A DNA stretch of 64,000 bases from Eretmocerus hayati (GCA_029851415.1 CM056741.1:83280282-83344281); one strand, 5' to 3'; shown: positions 42,741 to 53,965, counted from the first letter of the stretch. Numbers and translations are program-made. The notes: generated by a model from the letters alone, not told the origin.

Positions 42741-45492
42741 CCCTCAATACATCTCATACATGGATTGATCACATTTATGTAGATGACAATGACATCATTA
42801 CTGACTTTCAAAACAGAGTCCTGCCCAGTTTTGGCAAGCACTCGGTCATTGACGTCACTATCAACGTTTTTACTCCCACTCCGCCGAAAAATTCCTTCAC
42901 CTACTGAGATTTTCGCAACATCACTCCGGAGATATTGAATGACCGGTTGCTTCGCTGTGACTGGACAGCTCTTGGAAATGCTGTTACCAGTTTGGAAAAT
43001 GCAATTCACTGCTTGAATGAGAATTTGAAGACCGTTATAGATGAATGAGCACCTAAAAAAACTATTAATCCACGTGAAAATGACGCTCCTTGGATTGGTC
43101 CTAAGCTCAGGGTACTCATGAATAAGACGCACAGGCGCTGGGAACGGACTCAACGTAACAAGCGCAAGTGTCCTGAGCTTCAGAATGAGTACATTCGGCT
43201 TAGTGAAGGGTTGACTTACGCATTGAACAAGAGCATAACTCCTTCATTCAAACCCAGTTATCAGATGCTCTTGATCAGAAGAAGAATATTTGGAAGGAGA
43301 TGCGCAATCTCGGCCTCTTGCCCAAGAGCAAAGAGGAAGAACTTCACGGTTTCACACCGGATGAGTTGAACGCTCACTTTGCGGGGGTTCCCGTTTCGCC
43401 TCACGGAAAGATTAATGAAGCAATGGACGAAATCAACTCTGCACCGGAGGTGGGGTTTAAATCTAAGCCCACAAATTTCAATGATGTAGTCCTTGCTATT
43501 GAACATTTCTCCTCGCAGGCCCGCGGGGTGGATGGGATCCCCCAGAGCGTGATCGCGAAGGCTCTTCCGGCAGTTGGTGATCTTATAGTACATATTTTTA
43601 ACTCCTCTTTCGCACATGACATTTCTCCCGAGGCTTGGAAGCAAGCGCAGCTGATCGCATTGAAGGAGACTGCCGCTCCATCAACGGTCTCGGACTTCCG
43701 TCCTATAGCGCTGCTGTGTTTCCTCTCTAAGGTTCTGGAAAAAATCGCACACGACCAAATCACGGAGTGTTTGAAAAACGAGAAGCTACTTGATCGCTTC
43801 CATACTGGTTTCAGGCAACACCATAGCACCCAGACAGCTTTGTTCAAATTGACTGACGACATCAGAGTAGGTATTGACAGGAAGAAGATCACTCTGATCC
43901 TACTATTCGATTTTAGTAAAGTTTTTGACACAATCTCACCATCCAAGCTGTTAAGGAAGCTACAACATCTTGGCTTCTCAAGATCGGCACTCCTATGGAT
44001 AAAATCATATTTACAGGGTCGCACCCAACAAATCACTTCTAAACTAGGCAAATCTGATTGGCTCGAAATCAATCTGAAGGTTCCATAGGGGTCCGTCCTT
44101 GGGACTCTCCTCTTCAGCTTGTATATGGATGACTTGGCTGGTTTGCTAGACTGAAAGTCGGTACATCATGTATTCTATGCGGATGACCTCCAAAATTATC
44201 TCCAAATCGAGAAAAATAAGACCAGGGAAGGTGTTGCTCAGCTGGGCAAAATAGGACGAATAGTCGGCGAGTGAGCCAAAAGTTCCGGACTGTGTCTCAA
44301 CGCTGGCAAGACCAAGGCAATCTATTCCAGTTCGGAGAGAAATGTCAGGGATCTGAAGGAAATGGACTCGCCAGAGGTTGAGATACAGGAGGGAAAGTTC
44401 ATCCCGTTCAGTGATATGGTCGTGAGTCTTGGTGTTACACTTGATAGTGAATTGACGTGGAAACCGCACATTGAACAAGTAACTAAGAAAGTCAACAGAG
44501 CCCTATACGGTCTGCGGTTTTTTAGGGCATGTATCACCAGACCTCTCCTAATTCGCCTAGTCGAGTTATTGGTTCAACCGCGCCTAGATTTTTGCAAGGT
44601 CATGTACCTCGACGCCACGTACGAACAGCGGCAACGGATACAGAGAGTAAGCAATTCATGTGTGAGATATATTTTTGATCTTAGGAGAGACGAGCACATC
44701 ACCCCGTTAAGGGAGCGTTTGGGTTGGTTACGTACTGATTCGCGGAAGATGTACTTCGCAGCTTTTTTGATGCATAAAATCATGCACTTAGGAGAACCTG
44801 GCTACCTAGCTGCGATATTTACCAGGTACCAATCCGAACGCCCCGCACGGGGTGATCTAGGAGAGCTGGTACTCAAAGTTCCCAACATGAGACTTGAATA
44901 TGGAAGAAGATCTTTCCAGGTTCAATGTGCTTACTTGTGGAACTTTCTTCCTCCGGGCTTTCGGCAGCTTGGGAAGATATCATTATCTAAAGAGTCATCA
45001 AGAGACTTCCTGTTAACACAGTCTTCCCAGAGGATTGATGTAGAGAAAAATCATTACTTTAATCTTTAAACTAAGATAAGCATGAGCCCGTTTCAATTGA
45101 TAATTTCTACTCCAGAACAGTTATGCGTGGCTTTCTTGCTACCGAACTGAGACTCCTGTGATATTACTGTGGGCCCATGTCTTTTTCATATGTCTTCCCA
45201 AACGTGAGAATGTTCCTTTTTCCTTAATCTTCCTTGTGAAGACTGATATATGTATATGAAAATGTGACTTTTTCTTCCCTTCCTTTTCCATGACTCTTAG
45301 CATCTTACGATGCCTCAAGATGGCTAGTCACTTTCTGTGATAATTCTGATAGCCTTGACCGAAATGCCAATTTTTCTTTTAAATTTGATGTATTCATTAT
45401 TATGTAAGAGTGACATATGTTTCATATGCTACTGTATTTTTGTATTTTGCCCTTGGGCGAATAAAGGTTATCACTCATCCATTCATTCCATT
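42741..45492 (+). mobile_element. CR1/Jockey-like LINE, copy A2, 5'-truncated
   Basis: It aligns with A1 from the endonuclease block HTWIDH to the tail and is roughly 90% identical by eye. It lacks the 3' UTR insertion of A1. The tail has the GGCTAGTCAC hairpin at 45322 and GCCCTTGGGC at 45449-45458, then GAATAAAGG and (CATT)n. It interrupts LINE D. Confidence 0.92.
43118..45069 (+). pseudogene. LINE A2 ORF2 remnant: reverse transcriptase
   Basis: The open piece at 43300-44088 covers the EN-RT linker to LILLFDFSKVFDT (Ala to Val next to the active site) and ends at a TAG (44086-44088) where A1 has CAG in VPQG. The next part keeps YADDLQNY but carries stops near 44150 and 44272. The C-terminal part at 44362-45069 is open and ends naturally. 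At GACGTGGAAACC near 44455 it preserves the Trp codon that is lost in A1. Confidence 0.9.
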
Positions 45493-45559
45493 CCCTGTCC
45501 TCCGCCAACTCATATGACCCTTCCTCCTCTCCACTCAATCCCCCAATTGCACCTTACTA

Positions 45560-46960
45560 GTATCCCAGTTTTCTCACTATCGCCTACCAGCAAGAACGAA
45601 GTAACACGCATAGCTCACTCCATGGAATCAAAGACAGTCGCGATTGACTCCATCTCCCTATGAACCTTTCGCACGTCATATCCAACCATCATTGACCCGC
45701 TCACCGATATTTTCAACTCGAATATAATAGATGCCTCTTTTCCTGATTCATGGAAGTGCACTCTTATCACGCCCATCCCTAAAACAAACAACTTGGCAGA
45801 CGCCTCAGATCTGAGACCCATAGCGAGGCTTTCTGAGTGCTCTAAGATTCTTGGAAAAGTTGTATCGAACCAACTCAAACAGTTTATTGAAGATTACGAG
45901 CTCCTCGACCCGTCTCAGGCGGGGTTTTGAGAAGGCCACAGGACCCAGACGGACTTGCTCAGGGTATGAGATGATGTGCCGAAGGGTATAGATAGATCGA
46001 TGTTCGCCATTTTGTTCCTTTTCGACTTCTCTAAAGCTTTCGATGAAATACCCCATGGAATTCTGATCAAAAAATTACGTGCCTCCGAAGTTGATGATCA
46101 TTCAGTGCTCTGGTTTCTGTCATACCTTGCCGATCGGTGTCAATCGGTTATTGATGACGATGGAACGATTTCTGACTGGATAAATACAACTGACGGTGTT
46201 ATTCGAGGATCAATTCTGGATCAGTTCTCCATCTTCATCAATGACTTACCCCGAGTCTTACGATACACTAAGCACATGATATACGCCGATGACACTCGAA
46301 TTTAGAGAAGCTGCTACCGTTACAAAATTGAGGAAACACTAAAACTCATTGAGGAAGACGCCCAGGCCATTCACTCGTGGAGTATTGCCAAAGGCTTCAT
46401 CTTGAACCTCAAGACTCAAGTTATAATCCTGGGCAGTGTCAAAAACCTGCGACTTCTAGACACGATTGCTCTTTCTCCAATCACCATTGATGATACGCCT
46501 ACAGAATTCGTGTCTGAAGTGAAAAATCTTGGTATCCGGATGACAGCCGACCTGTCCTGGGAAAAACACGTTTCCTACATTTGCCAAAGAGTCTTTGGAA
46601 CAATGCGACAACTTCGCCCTCATCAACACGCACTCTCATTCTCCTTGTGTGAATCCCTCATCCAAACTCTCATCCTTCCCTACTTCGACTATGCCTGTCT
46701 CGTTTATCTTAACCTCACAGATGAGCAGGGCAGGATGCTAGACTGCAGCGTGCTCAAAACGCTTGTAATCGTTTTGTATTCGGTAAAATTCCCCGGCGCG
46801 AACATGTAACTCCGTACCATCTGCGACTAGGCTGGCTCTCGGTAAGAGCAAGAAGAGAATACTTTTTGGCAAGTTCCATGTTCCAAATTCCGAAGAAAAA
46901 CTAGCCCCTGTATCTAGCGAAAAACGTTGTCGAGGCTTGTAATACGAGTGTGCACAGGTC
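45560..46960 (+). pseudogene. LINE D reverse transcriptase remnant
   Basis: Order of motifs: SKNEVTRIAHSMESK; IDPLTDIFNS with FPDSWKC; SDLRPIARLSECSKILGKV; FLFDFSKAFDEIPHG; IRGSILDQFSIFINDLP (the usual PQGSVLGP is degraded); and YADDTRI. Then VKNLGIRMTADLSWEKHV and a LILPYFDYACLVY block. Stops after SISL, in GF*EGH and after DDTRI, plus a frameshift near 46740, make it inactive. Confidence 0.88.
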
Positions 46961-47436
46961 GGCAAGACTCCAGACTGGTGATCTTGTAATCCCAAATTGC
47001 CACACTCCTGCACTAATGAACTCAATTTATGTTCCGGCTCCATCGTTCTGGAGAAAATCGCCTCGTACCATCACTACCTTACCGAGAAACACTACTTCGC
47101 TGATCGTTTTCAAAAGAGTCATTCTGCAACACCTTTAGCAGTCTGGAGTCGAGTTTGATCAATGTCAACAACTAAGATTACCCAGTGAAGTCAACGGATA
47201 ATACCAACGTGCTATTTGTATATTTCCTTATCGATGCGTGGAGATATATATTTATATATTTTATGTACATACATTTCTTCAACCACCCCTAGAGTTTCAT
47301 CATTTACTCTCATCATCATTATTAATTCACATTCTCATCAATATTATTAATTCATAGTTTTAAGAATTTATCCCTCATCATCATTCTAATCATGGAAGTT
47401 ATCAAATTTCCTTGCCCCATGGGACCCATTGTCCCA

Positions 47437-47575
47437 AGGTGAATGAATAAATGAATAAATAAATAAATAAATAAATGAATAAATGAATGAATGAAATGGA
47501 TACATGAATTAATGAATAAATGAATGAATGAAGAAATTAATAAATGAAGAAATGAACGAACGAACGAACGAACGT
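47437..47575 (+). repeat. (AATAAATG/AATG)n microsatellite tail
   Basis: About 140 bp of AATAAATG, AATGAATG and finally (AACG)n units directly follow the LINE D 3' hairpin. Confidence 0.9.
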
Positions 47576-48063
47576 TCGAGAGATTCGTTTCACAAGCATT
47601 CTTGGACCCTCACTGGCTCTCGACAACATTCAGTTTTCACCAGGTTGGGTCAATATACAGCCAGGAAGCCAAGATACCTGTTGTTCACGAGCTGGGGTTA
47701 TGTCATCACATGGCACAAACTTCAACACGACGCAGCGCTCCTCGCACATCGTAGCAGCAACAGCGACAACTACAGAGCGCGGTTGCGTCGGCTGTTAATA
47801 TCCATCGTCTGCTCCAGCATACTACTCATCGTCGCAAACAGCTGAGTCAACAACACAACATACATTTCGCAGCGGAGCGGAAGCCGATACTCTGACTGGA
47901 TGCTGTTAGTGAGTGATGAATGTGCGTAGTGCTCTGCCGGCAGACTCACTTGTGCTGTTTGTGCAAGTCCCCTGGAACGAGACAAAACCTCTAAACTTCG
48001 CACAAGTTGCGCTAACCTCACGCACGTTGATTCTGCTTCAACATGTTCAAGCCGAGCCATGTT
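47576..48063. other. No supported gene
   Basis: Open frames at 47528-47845 and 47770-48060 (minus) have no recognisable domain. This is the flank into which the piggyBac-like element inserted, so the DNA is older than that event. Confidence 0.35.
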
Positions 48064-48388
48064 TTAATCCTCTAGCGCCCAAGGTATCAAGGACACAGAA
48101 TTTTTCTTTCTTTTTCACTTCAAATGTTTCCATTTGGCTCCTAGATGGGCATGACAAATCTCAGTTTCCTCGAAATAACCGGAAACAGCATTTTTTCGAA
48201 TGGGTCCTGCAGGATCCACTGGGCGTTCAGATCATTATATTGAATCTACACGAACAATCTTCTTGTTTCGAAGAAAGGGCTCGTATTTTCCAACATTTAG
48301 AGCGAATTCATGACGGAGAAGCCTACAAACATGGATCAATGAAAAAATTATAAAATTGTTCAGTTGATCTGAATTCATATGTCGGAAG

Positions 48389-48662
48389 TCATAGAAACAG
48401 TTTTTTGGATACCTTACAGCAAAGAGTTACTTGACACTTCTCACAAAAAGAGTATACTTTACTCTTGACGCAGAGCTTACATCTTTGTTTGCCATTCGCA
48501 AACTTGACAAAGTGCTCTTGCGAATCATACCTCATATCCACAACAATTTTCTTATGGAGATTCGACGGCTGAGATTCTGAGCTAAGCTTGATAGAGATCG
48601 ATTCGAATGACCACTTGACTTTTGTGAACGCAAACGCCCAATGGGTCTTGTAGGACCCACTT
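48389..48662 (-). pseudogene. piggyBac transposase C-terminal fragment (cysteine-rich domain)
   Basis: A minus-strand frame of about 90 codons ends at 48389. Its last part reads FVKFANGKQRCKLC, then CEKCQVTLCC. This is the C-x2-C...C-x2-C...C pattern of the cysteine-rich domain that piggyBac transposases use to bind their terminal repeats. The upstream residues (KTHWAFAFTKVKW) are less clear. The catalytic DDD core is absent. The fragment is not in the list of ATG-started frames because its start is lost. Its position inside TTAA-flanked ends fits. Confidence 0.75.
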
Positions 48663-48960
48663 CACGCACAATTACACGCCCAGATATTCTTCTACGTGAA
48701 AGATATTCATGCATAGATACCATGTCGCGGAAGCCCAGTGGGTCACCCACTTTCTAGATTGACCAGCCCCTAGACAATTTTCCCATTTGAACCATCCCAA
48801 CGCATGGATACCTCCAAGGGCATATCCAGAACAATTTTCTTATAGAGATTCCACGGCTGAGATTCTGAGCTAAGCTTGATAGAGATCGATTCGAATGACC
48901 ACGTGACTTCTGTGAACGAAAACGCCCAATGGGTCTTGTAGGACCCACTTCACGCACAAT
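48534..48960. repeat. Direct repeat inside piggyBac-like element, 293-bp period
   Basis: The block from ACAATTTTCTTATGGAGATT to CACTTCACGCACAAT occurs at 48541-48673 and 48832-48960. The following part of the unit (TTACACGCCCAGATATTC, 48672) recurs at 50683 after the foldback insertion, so two units were present before it. Confidence 0.85.
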
Positions 48961-49070
48961 AGAGAACTTGCATGAAGAATATTCCTTATCTTAATCGATA
49001 GATCACACCAAAATAAGCAAAGTTACAATACAGTTTTTTATTTCGTGGCCATTAACTATTTATTTATTAA

Positions 49071-50560
49071 TGTTAAAATTCGCCTGCGAAAGACGCCCGA
49101 TTCAAATCGATGTCACGTGACTCCTACGTCACAAGGGTAGCCGCCGATACACACATGCAAACCCGCGCGCATTGGTGTTGCGTACGTGTGACGGCCGTCT
49201 GCCAGCGCTAAAATAACAAATCGGACCCGGCTTTTTTGATGCTCGAAACAGTTTTTTTGAACAAATTGGGTGTGAATTTTCCCCATTAGCAGTTGCTCCT
49301 GGCCTTTTACTACAACTGAGGTGCAGCGAGACCGACTGTTATTCCGTTTTTCGTGCATAGTGAAGTGAAGAAGGATGCAGGTTAGTGGGCTTTTGGAGCC
49401 ACAATTTTGAGGTGGAGAATTGTCAGATCACCACTCAAAGTGTTATCTGGCCCATGAAATGAAGCAATAGTGGCATAATATATGTGACTGTGGTGAAAAA
49501 TTTCCACATTGAATCATCTGATTCTTCTTATTCACCTTCCTATCTGAGAATGTTGACATCCTTCGACGATGATTACACAAACTCTTCTTGTGATGCATCA
49601 GACAGAATCAAGTTGAGCGTACTCAACCAAACATTCAGTGGAGTAGTTGTAAGTTGTTTGATGTGCTTCCAATGATCCAAATCAAGAATTATGCTCTGGT
49701 GTCGACATCAAAAATGAGCACTCACCACTTCTAGCTTCCCAGCACTAGATCATTATGCTGTGGCTGCGTTAGATAATTGGTGCAGTCGAAAAGAACCACA
49801 AAAAAGATACAAAATGATTACCATTCATTCTATTAATGAAAGTTTATGATTGACCAAACCAGTAAGCAGCCTCGGTATAATGACCTAGTACTGGGAAACT
49901 AGAAGTGGAGGGTGCTTATTTTCGATGTCGACACCAGAGCTCAACTCATGATTTGGATGGTTGGAAGCACATCAAGCAGCTCACAACTACTTCACTGAAT
50001 GTTTGATTGAGTACGCTCAATTTGGTTCTGTCTGATGCATCACAAGAAGAGTTTGTGTAATCATTGTCGAAGGATGTCAACATTCTCAGAAAGGAAGGTG
50101 AATAAGAAGAATTGAATGATTCAATGTAGAAATTATTCACCACAGTCACATATATTATGCCACTGATGCTTCATTTCATGGGCCAGATAACACTTTGAGT
50201 GGTGATTTGACAATTCCCAAACTCAAACTTGTGGCTTCAAAAGCCCACTAACCTGCATCATTCTTCACTTCACTATGCACAAAAAACGTGATATCAGCCG
50301 GTCTCACTGCACCTGAGCTGCAGTGAAAGGCCAGGAGCAACTCCTAATGGAGAAAATCCACACCCAATTTGTTCAAAAAAATTGTTTCGAGCATAGAACA
50401 AGCCGGGTCCGATTTGTTATTTTAGCGCTGGCAGACGGCCGTCACACGTACGCAAACCAATGCGCGCGGGTTTGCATGTGCGTATCGGCGGCTACCCTTA
50501 TGACATAGGAGTCACGTGACATCGATTTGAATCGGGGGTCTTTCGCGGGCGCATTTTTAA
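49071..50560. mobile_element. MULE-like foldback element, 10-bp target duplication
   Basis: TTATTTATTA lies on both sides (49061-49070 and 50561-50570). The arms, about 700 bp each, pair from TTAAAATTCGCCTGCGAAAG and GATTCAAATCGATGTCACGT inward to CTAGATCATTATGC, leaving a spacer of about 100 bp. A 9-11 bp duplication and very long TIRs are typical of Mutator-like elements. The small frames in the arms (49484-49675, mirrored at 49946-50149) are the same sequence read twice. No transposase. Confidence 0.88.
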
Positions 50561-51282
50561 TTATTTATTATAAATCGGATATTGCCCCTAAAATTATTCT
50601 GTTTTGACCAAAAATCCTCTCGTAGTCTGCGCTTTCGAATGCATATTCTATATTGGCAAACGCTCGACCATGCAAGTTCCCCTATTACACGCCCAAATAT
50701 TCTTCTACATGAAAGATATTCATGCACAGATACCATGTCGCGGAAGCCCAGTGGGTCCTGTGGGACCCACTTTCTAAATTGACCAGCCCCTAGACAATTT
50801 TCCCATTTGATTCATTCCAACGCATGGATACCTCCAAGGGGGGCTCAAAGAAGATGTTCCAATAGGTATTGGATACTTAGGAGTCATTCGCATCTATACA
50901 TGAATCGATTAGGATCGTAAACGCACGTCTTCGTCGAGCGACGCGCGAGGTCTGAGTTTCGCGTGATCATGAACAATATGTAGACTTTATCAGGGCCTCG
51001 TACGATGACAAACTCCAAGTTCTGGCCTAGAAGAAAGCCACTACCACGCACAATTGCCGAAATATTGCCGTGGTGCTTCTCATGTCTGGATTTTGGAAGT
51101 GGGTCCAACAGAACCCACTGGGCGCTAGAGGATTAAGTGCCCTAAGTGCAAATTGTCTGAGCTCGTGCCTGCTTGATTTCCAAAGAATATAGATGTCGAA
51201 TCCGGGAGTCTTCCAGCTGCCTCAGAACTATCATTATCAAGTGAGTGTCAAAGTGCTAGCTCAGCTGTTTTTCTGCAGTGTC

Positions 51283-51500
51283 CTATGAGGCTATAGCGAA
51301 AAACCGGTCGCTAGGAGCGCTGGAGGTGCAGCACATGCAATCTTGCTGTCCGTGTGGGTCGGTGAGAGTTACCGCATACTCTCTCACACAGATACTCACT
51401 AGTATACACCGACTCACACGGATGGGTAGAATCCATGTGTTGGGGAGCTTATTCGCATCAGCGCCGCCCTGGTGAACGTTTTTCCGCTATAGCCTCATTC
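51283..51500. mobile_element. Small MITE, about 218 bp
   Basis: The ends GAGGCTATAGCGAAAAAC and GTTTTTCCGCTATAGCCTC are complementary apart from one base. Both are flanked by AT. The inside has TCACACAGATACTCAC-like short repeats and no frame worth calling. Confidence 0.65.
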
Positions 51501-51971
51501 CATCTACTCCCCCACCCCTTGCCAGTGTGACCATTGAAAGTCAAGTGCCGGCGTTATTTCGACTCCCAAACGTGTCTTCACCTCCCTCTCCCACTACAGC
51601 CATAAACGCGAGACAGCATTGTCTATCTTCCTCACTCTTGGATTCAAAAGATTCATTATCCTCGGTCGAGTCTCAAATTGACATGGGCAGTAGAGCTAAC
51701 GGCTCTACGGGGCAGCATGCCACCCCAGCCTTTTCTACCAAGTTTATTGAAAACTTCAATGAACGAATAGACAATGTTGACTCGAAAATTAATGCTCTTG
51801 ATACCAGTGTGACTGCACACATCGCGCAAATTGAGAGTCGTGTTGACATTGTGCAGAATGCAGTTGACCAGCCGCACCAACTTCTTAACGCGCTAGAGGT
51901 GCCTCATCATACTCAACACACCATAAACCTGCGCGTATGGAATGGCCCCGACTGATTGTTAGTCCATGCTG

Positions 51972-52490
51972 TTGAATTCTTTCTTCGATTAACATCTCGA
52001 GGATCAAACACCGATCGATAATTTCTCATTAAAAATAACCTCAAATCCGAGGTCAACCACAGAGGAATGCCAAACGCCGATTCACAAATTCAACATCATT
52101 GATTCATATAAGAGGACGATTCAAGTTCGAGAAGTGTAATTTGAATTCCGCGCCGCGGCTGAAATAATGGCGCTAATGAATATGAGTGACATCGAGACAA
52201 AAATCTGCGGGGCCCTGGATAGCTCAATGGTAGAGCATCTTCCCGGCAAGGAGAACGTTCCCAGTTCGATCTTGGGTCCAGGCATTATTCCACGATTTTA
52301 TTTGATCGCATTTTTTCTTTGATTAACATCTCAACGATCAAACACCGATCGATCATTTCTCATTGAAAATGGCCTCAAATCCGAGGTCAACAATAGACCA
52401 ATGAAAATGAGTCTTCCAATTGCCAATTCAGAAATTCAGCATCATTGATTCATAGAAGAGGACGATTCAAGTTCGAAAATTGTAATTTTT
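51972..52490 (+). repeat. Direct repeat (about 170 bp x2) flanking a tRNA-like sequence
   Basis: 51972-52141 and 52310-52488 share GATTAACATCTC, GATCAAACACCGATCGAT, CCTCAAATCCGAGGTCAAC and GAGGACGATTCAAGTTCGA. The 165 bp between them contains the tRNA-like segment. The whole block splits LINE F ORF1. Confidence 0.88.
52212..52284 (+). ncRNA. tRNA-like cloverleaf, probably SINE-derived
   Basis: The 73-base segment folds: acceptor GCC(C)TGGA with TCCAGGC (7 pairs if one C is bulged), D-arm GCTC/GAGC, anticodon arm TCTTC/GGAGA around CCGGCAA, variable ACGTT, and T-arm CCCAG/TTGGG around TTCGATC. A and B boxes are good. Base 33 is C where T is nearly universal, and the acceptor has an extra base, so a functional tRNA (formal anticodon GGC) is unlikely. 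Its place inside a duplicated repeat suggests a tRNA-derived SINE head. Confidence 0.6.
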
Positions 52491-52764
52491 CGTTAGCCCC
52501 TTTGCAAGATGTCCCAAATATGCAACCTCAAGCCAACTCGGTCAATCGGACTCAGGATCCAAATTTTTTTGCCCTTAATATGAAGATGAATTCGACGGTT
52601 GTGAGAGATGAGTTAATCTTGCGCACAACAGTTTTGGAAGAGGAAACGATCGCCACTGTGCTCAATGTTCCAGGTGACTCCTCAATTTTTTGCAGAGCCT
52701 TGTGGCCACGGGAAGTGTACCAACTGTACGAAAGGGCACATTTAGCTTACAAGAACTTGAATTA

Positions 52765-53287
52765 CACCGGCACACAAAAAAAAGTATCTGTACTTTTGAC
52801 CAGACCTACTTTTCTTGATGTATTTTGGCACGCTGAATCCGAATCCGAGGTCGGTTTGGCCCGACTACTTCTTGTTTTCGAGGAAATCGTGCTATTCTGC
52901 GCTATTTCCACGTTTTCCACCGAATTTTTCACGATTTTTTCGGAGACAAGACGTAGCCGGGCCAAACTGATCTCGGATTCGGATTCAGCATGCCAAAATA
53001 CGTAGAGAAAAGTGGGCCTGGTCGAAAGTACAGATACTTTTGACTAGACCTACTTTTCTTGATGTATTTTTGCACGCTGAATCCGAATCCGAGGTCGGTT
53101 CGGCCGGACTACCTCTTGTTTTAGAGAAAATCGTGCTATTCTGCGCTATTCCCATATTTTTCAGGATTTTCTCGGAAACAAGAAGTAGTCGGGCCAAACC
53201 GACCTCGGATTCGGATTCAGCGTGCCAAAATACATCAAGAAGAGTCGGTCTGGTCAAAAGTACAGATACTTTTTTTGTGTGCCGGTG
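52765..53287. mobile_element. Double-hairpin element with TTA target duplication
   Basis: The ends CACCGGCACACAAAAAAA and TTTTTTTGTGTGCCGGTG are complementary, flanked by TTA at 52762-52764 and 53288-53290. Inside are two consecutive, mutually similar palindromes (52790-53030 and 53030-53275), each built from CGAATCCGAGGTCGG and its complement. It lies in LINE F ORF1, and removing it with one TTA restores that frame. A 3-bp TTA duplication suits PIF/Harbinger or CACTA-type elements. Non-coding. Confidence 0.9.
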
Positions 53288-53529
53288 TTATAAGAGACCT
53301 GTGGTTGAAAATTTGATAGTTTGCATGCGCGAAACACGCATGTCTCATCTTATTCCTCTGAGCTCTGAATCAGAGCTGAATTTTTTGCCACGTCGCTCTC
53401 CACCTGCGAACTGACTATATCGCAAAAGACCCCTCCGCCCAAATCTCTCTAGTTTCATAAAAATCGCTCACGCGAACGTAAATGGACTAAGGTCAAATTT
53501 CAATTTGATTTCATCTCATTGTATTGGAA

Positions 53530-53610
53530 ATTCATATGATACTAGCGATTTTTGCCTCCCTCGCTACCGCTCGTTCGGCTAGTAAATGTTCCCGATGAGC
53601 CAGGGGACTC
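53530..53610 (+). repeat. Dispersed ACTAGCG...CGCTCGTTCGGCT repeat
   Basis: ATACTAGCGATTTTTGCCTC followed by CTCGCTACCGCTCGTTCGGC resembles 15605-15690 and 57112-57165, where the same order of blocks is found. Confidence 0.55.
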
Positions 53611-53854
53611 TGGAATGCTTTTCTAGTCCAATACTGATGGTAAAAGAATGATTGCTGATTAATTTGAGGTGCCAGGAAGGAATTCCTCAAGGAGTTCACA
53701 GAAATGACTACATCTTGGATTATATCTGCTAATAGATGAACCATTCATGGAAATTTAGGGTAACTGTTCTGAATTTTCGGGATGGCAGGGTTGGATATAT
53801 CAATATTTTTTGGAGAACTCATCCTAGTTACATCAAATTGAGCTGAGAAGGACG

Positions 53855-53965
53855 TGATGAGACCGGATTATACCGAGCGAGATCGGAATAGACTCAACTA
53901 GACCGGAGTAGACCGAATGAGGTTGAGCTAAACCGTACTAGATCTAATTACACCAAACTAGACCG
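53855..53965 (+). repeat. Degenerate CTAGACCGGA array
   Basis: GACCGGA, CTAGACCG and TAGACCGAA variants recur about every 10-12 bp. A shorter run lies at 54255-54335 (ACTAGACCG, ATATCGAACTAG). Confidence 0.65.

Larger units (their letters stand above)
45495..47575 (+). mobile_element. LINE D, second part (RT and 3' tail)
   Basis: RT continues after the A2 insertion. The 3' UTR ends with the hairpin GGGACCCATTGTCCC (47421-47435), AAGGTGAATGAATAAA and a long (AATAAATG)-type tail. This is the same layout as the tails of family A but a different sequence. Confidence 0.8.
48068..51132 (-). mobile_element. piggyBac-like element, TTAA-flanked, with internal insertion
   Basis: TTAA flanks both ends (48064-48067 and 51133-51136). 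The terminal inverted repeats are TCCTCTAGCGCCCA and its exact complement. Subterminal CCCACTGGGCG and GGGTCC...GGACCC motifs recur. A transposase C-terminal piece remains on the minus strand. Removing the 1.49-kb foldback (49071-50560) leaves about 1.57 kb, so most of the transposase is deleted and the copy is non-autonomous. Confidence 0.9.
51527..53522 (+). pseudogene. LINE F: ORF1 pieces and start of endonuclease
   Basis: 51527-51955 is a coiled-coil-like ORF1 start (FNERIDNVDSKINALDTSV, repeated I/L heptads). After the tRNA-bearing repeat, 52490-52764 encodes the C-terminal nucleic-acid-binding half (SSIFCRALWPREVYQLYE, AHLAYKN). It continues after the hairpin element at 53291-53412 with KRPVVENLIVCMRE and ends LPRRSPPAN. 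About 55 bp later HANVNGLRSNFNLIS (53470-53515) is the usual start of a LINE endonuclease, then homology is lost. The family resembles C and D. It is dead through two insertions and truncation. Confidence 0.7.

Noticed and set aside
49484..50149. Two related 63-67 aa ORFs as paralogous genes
   Set aside because: They are the two arms of one foldback read in opposite directions.
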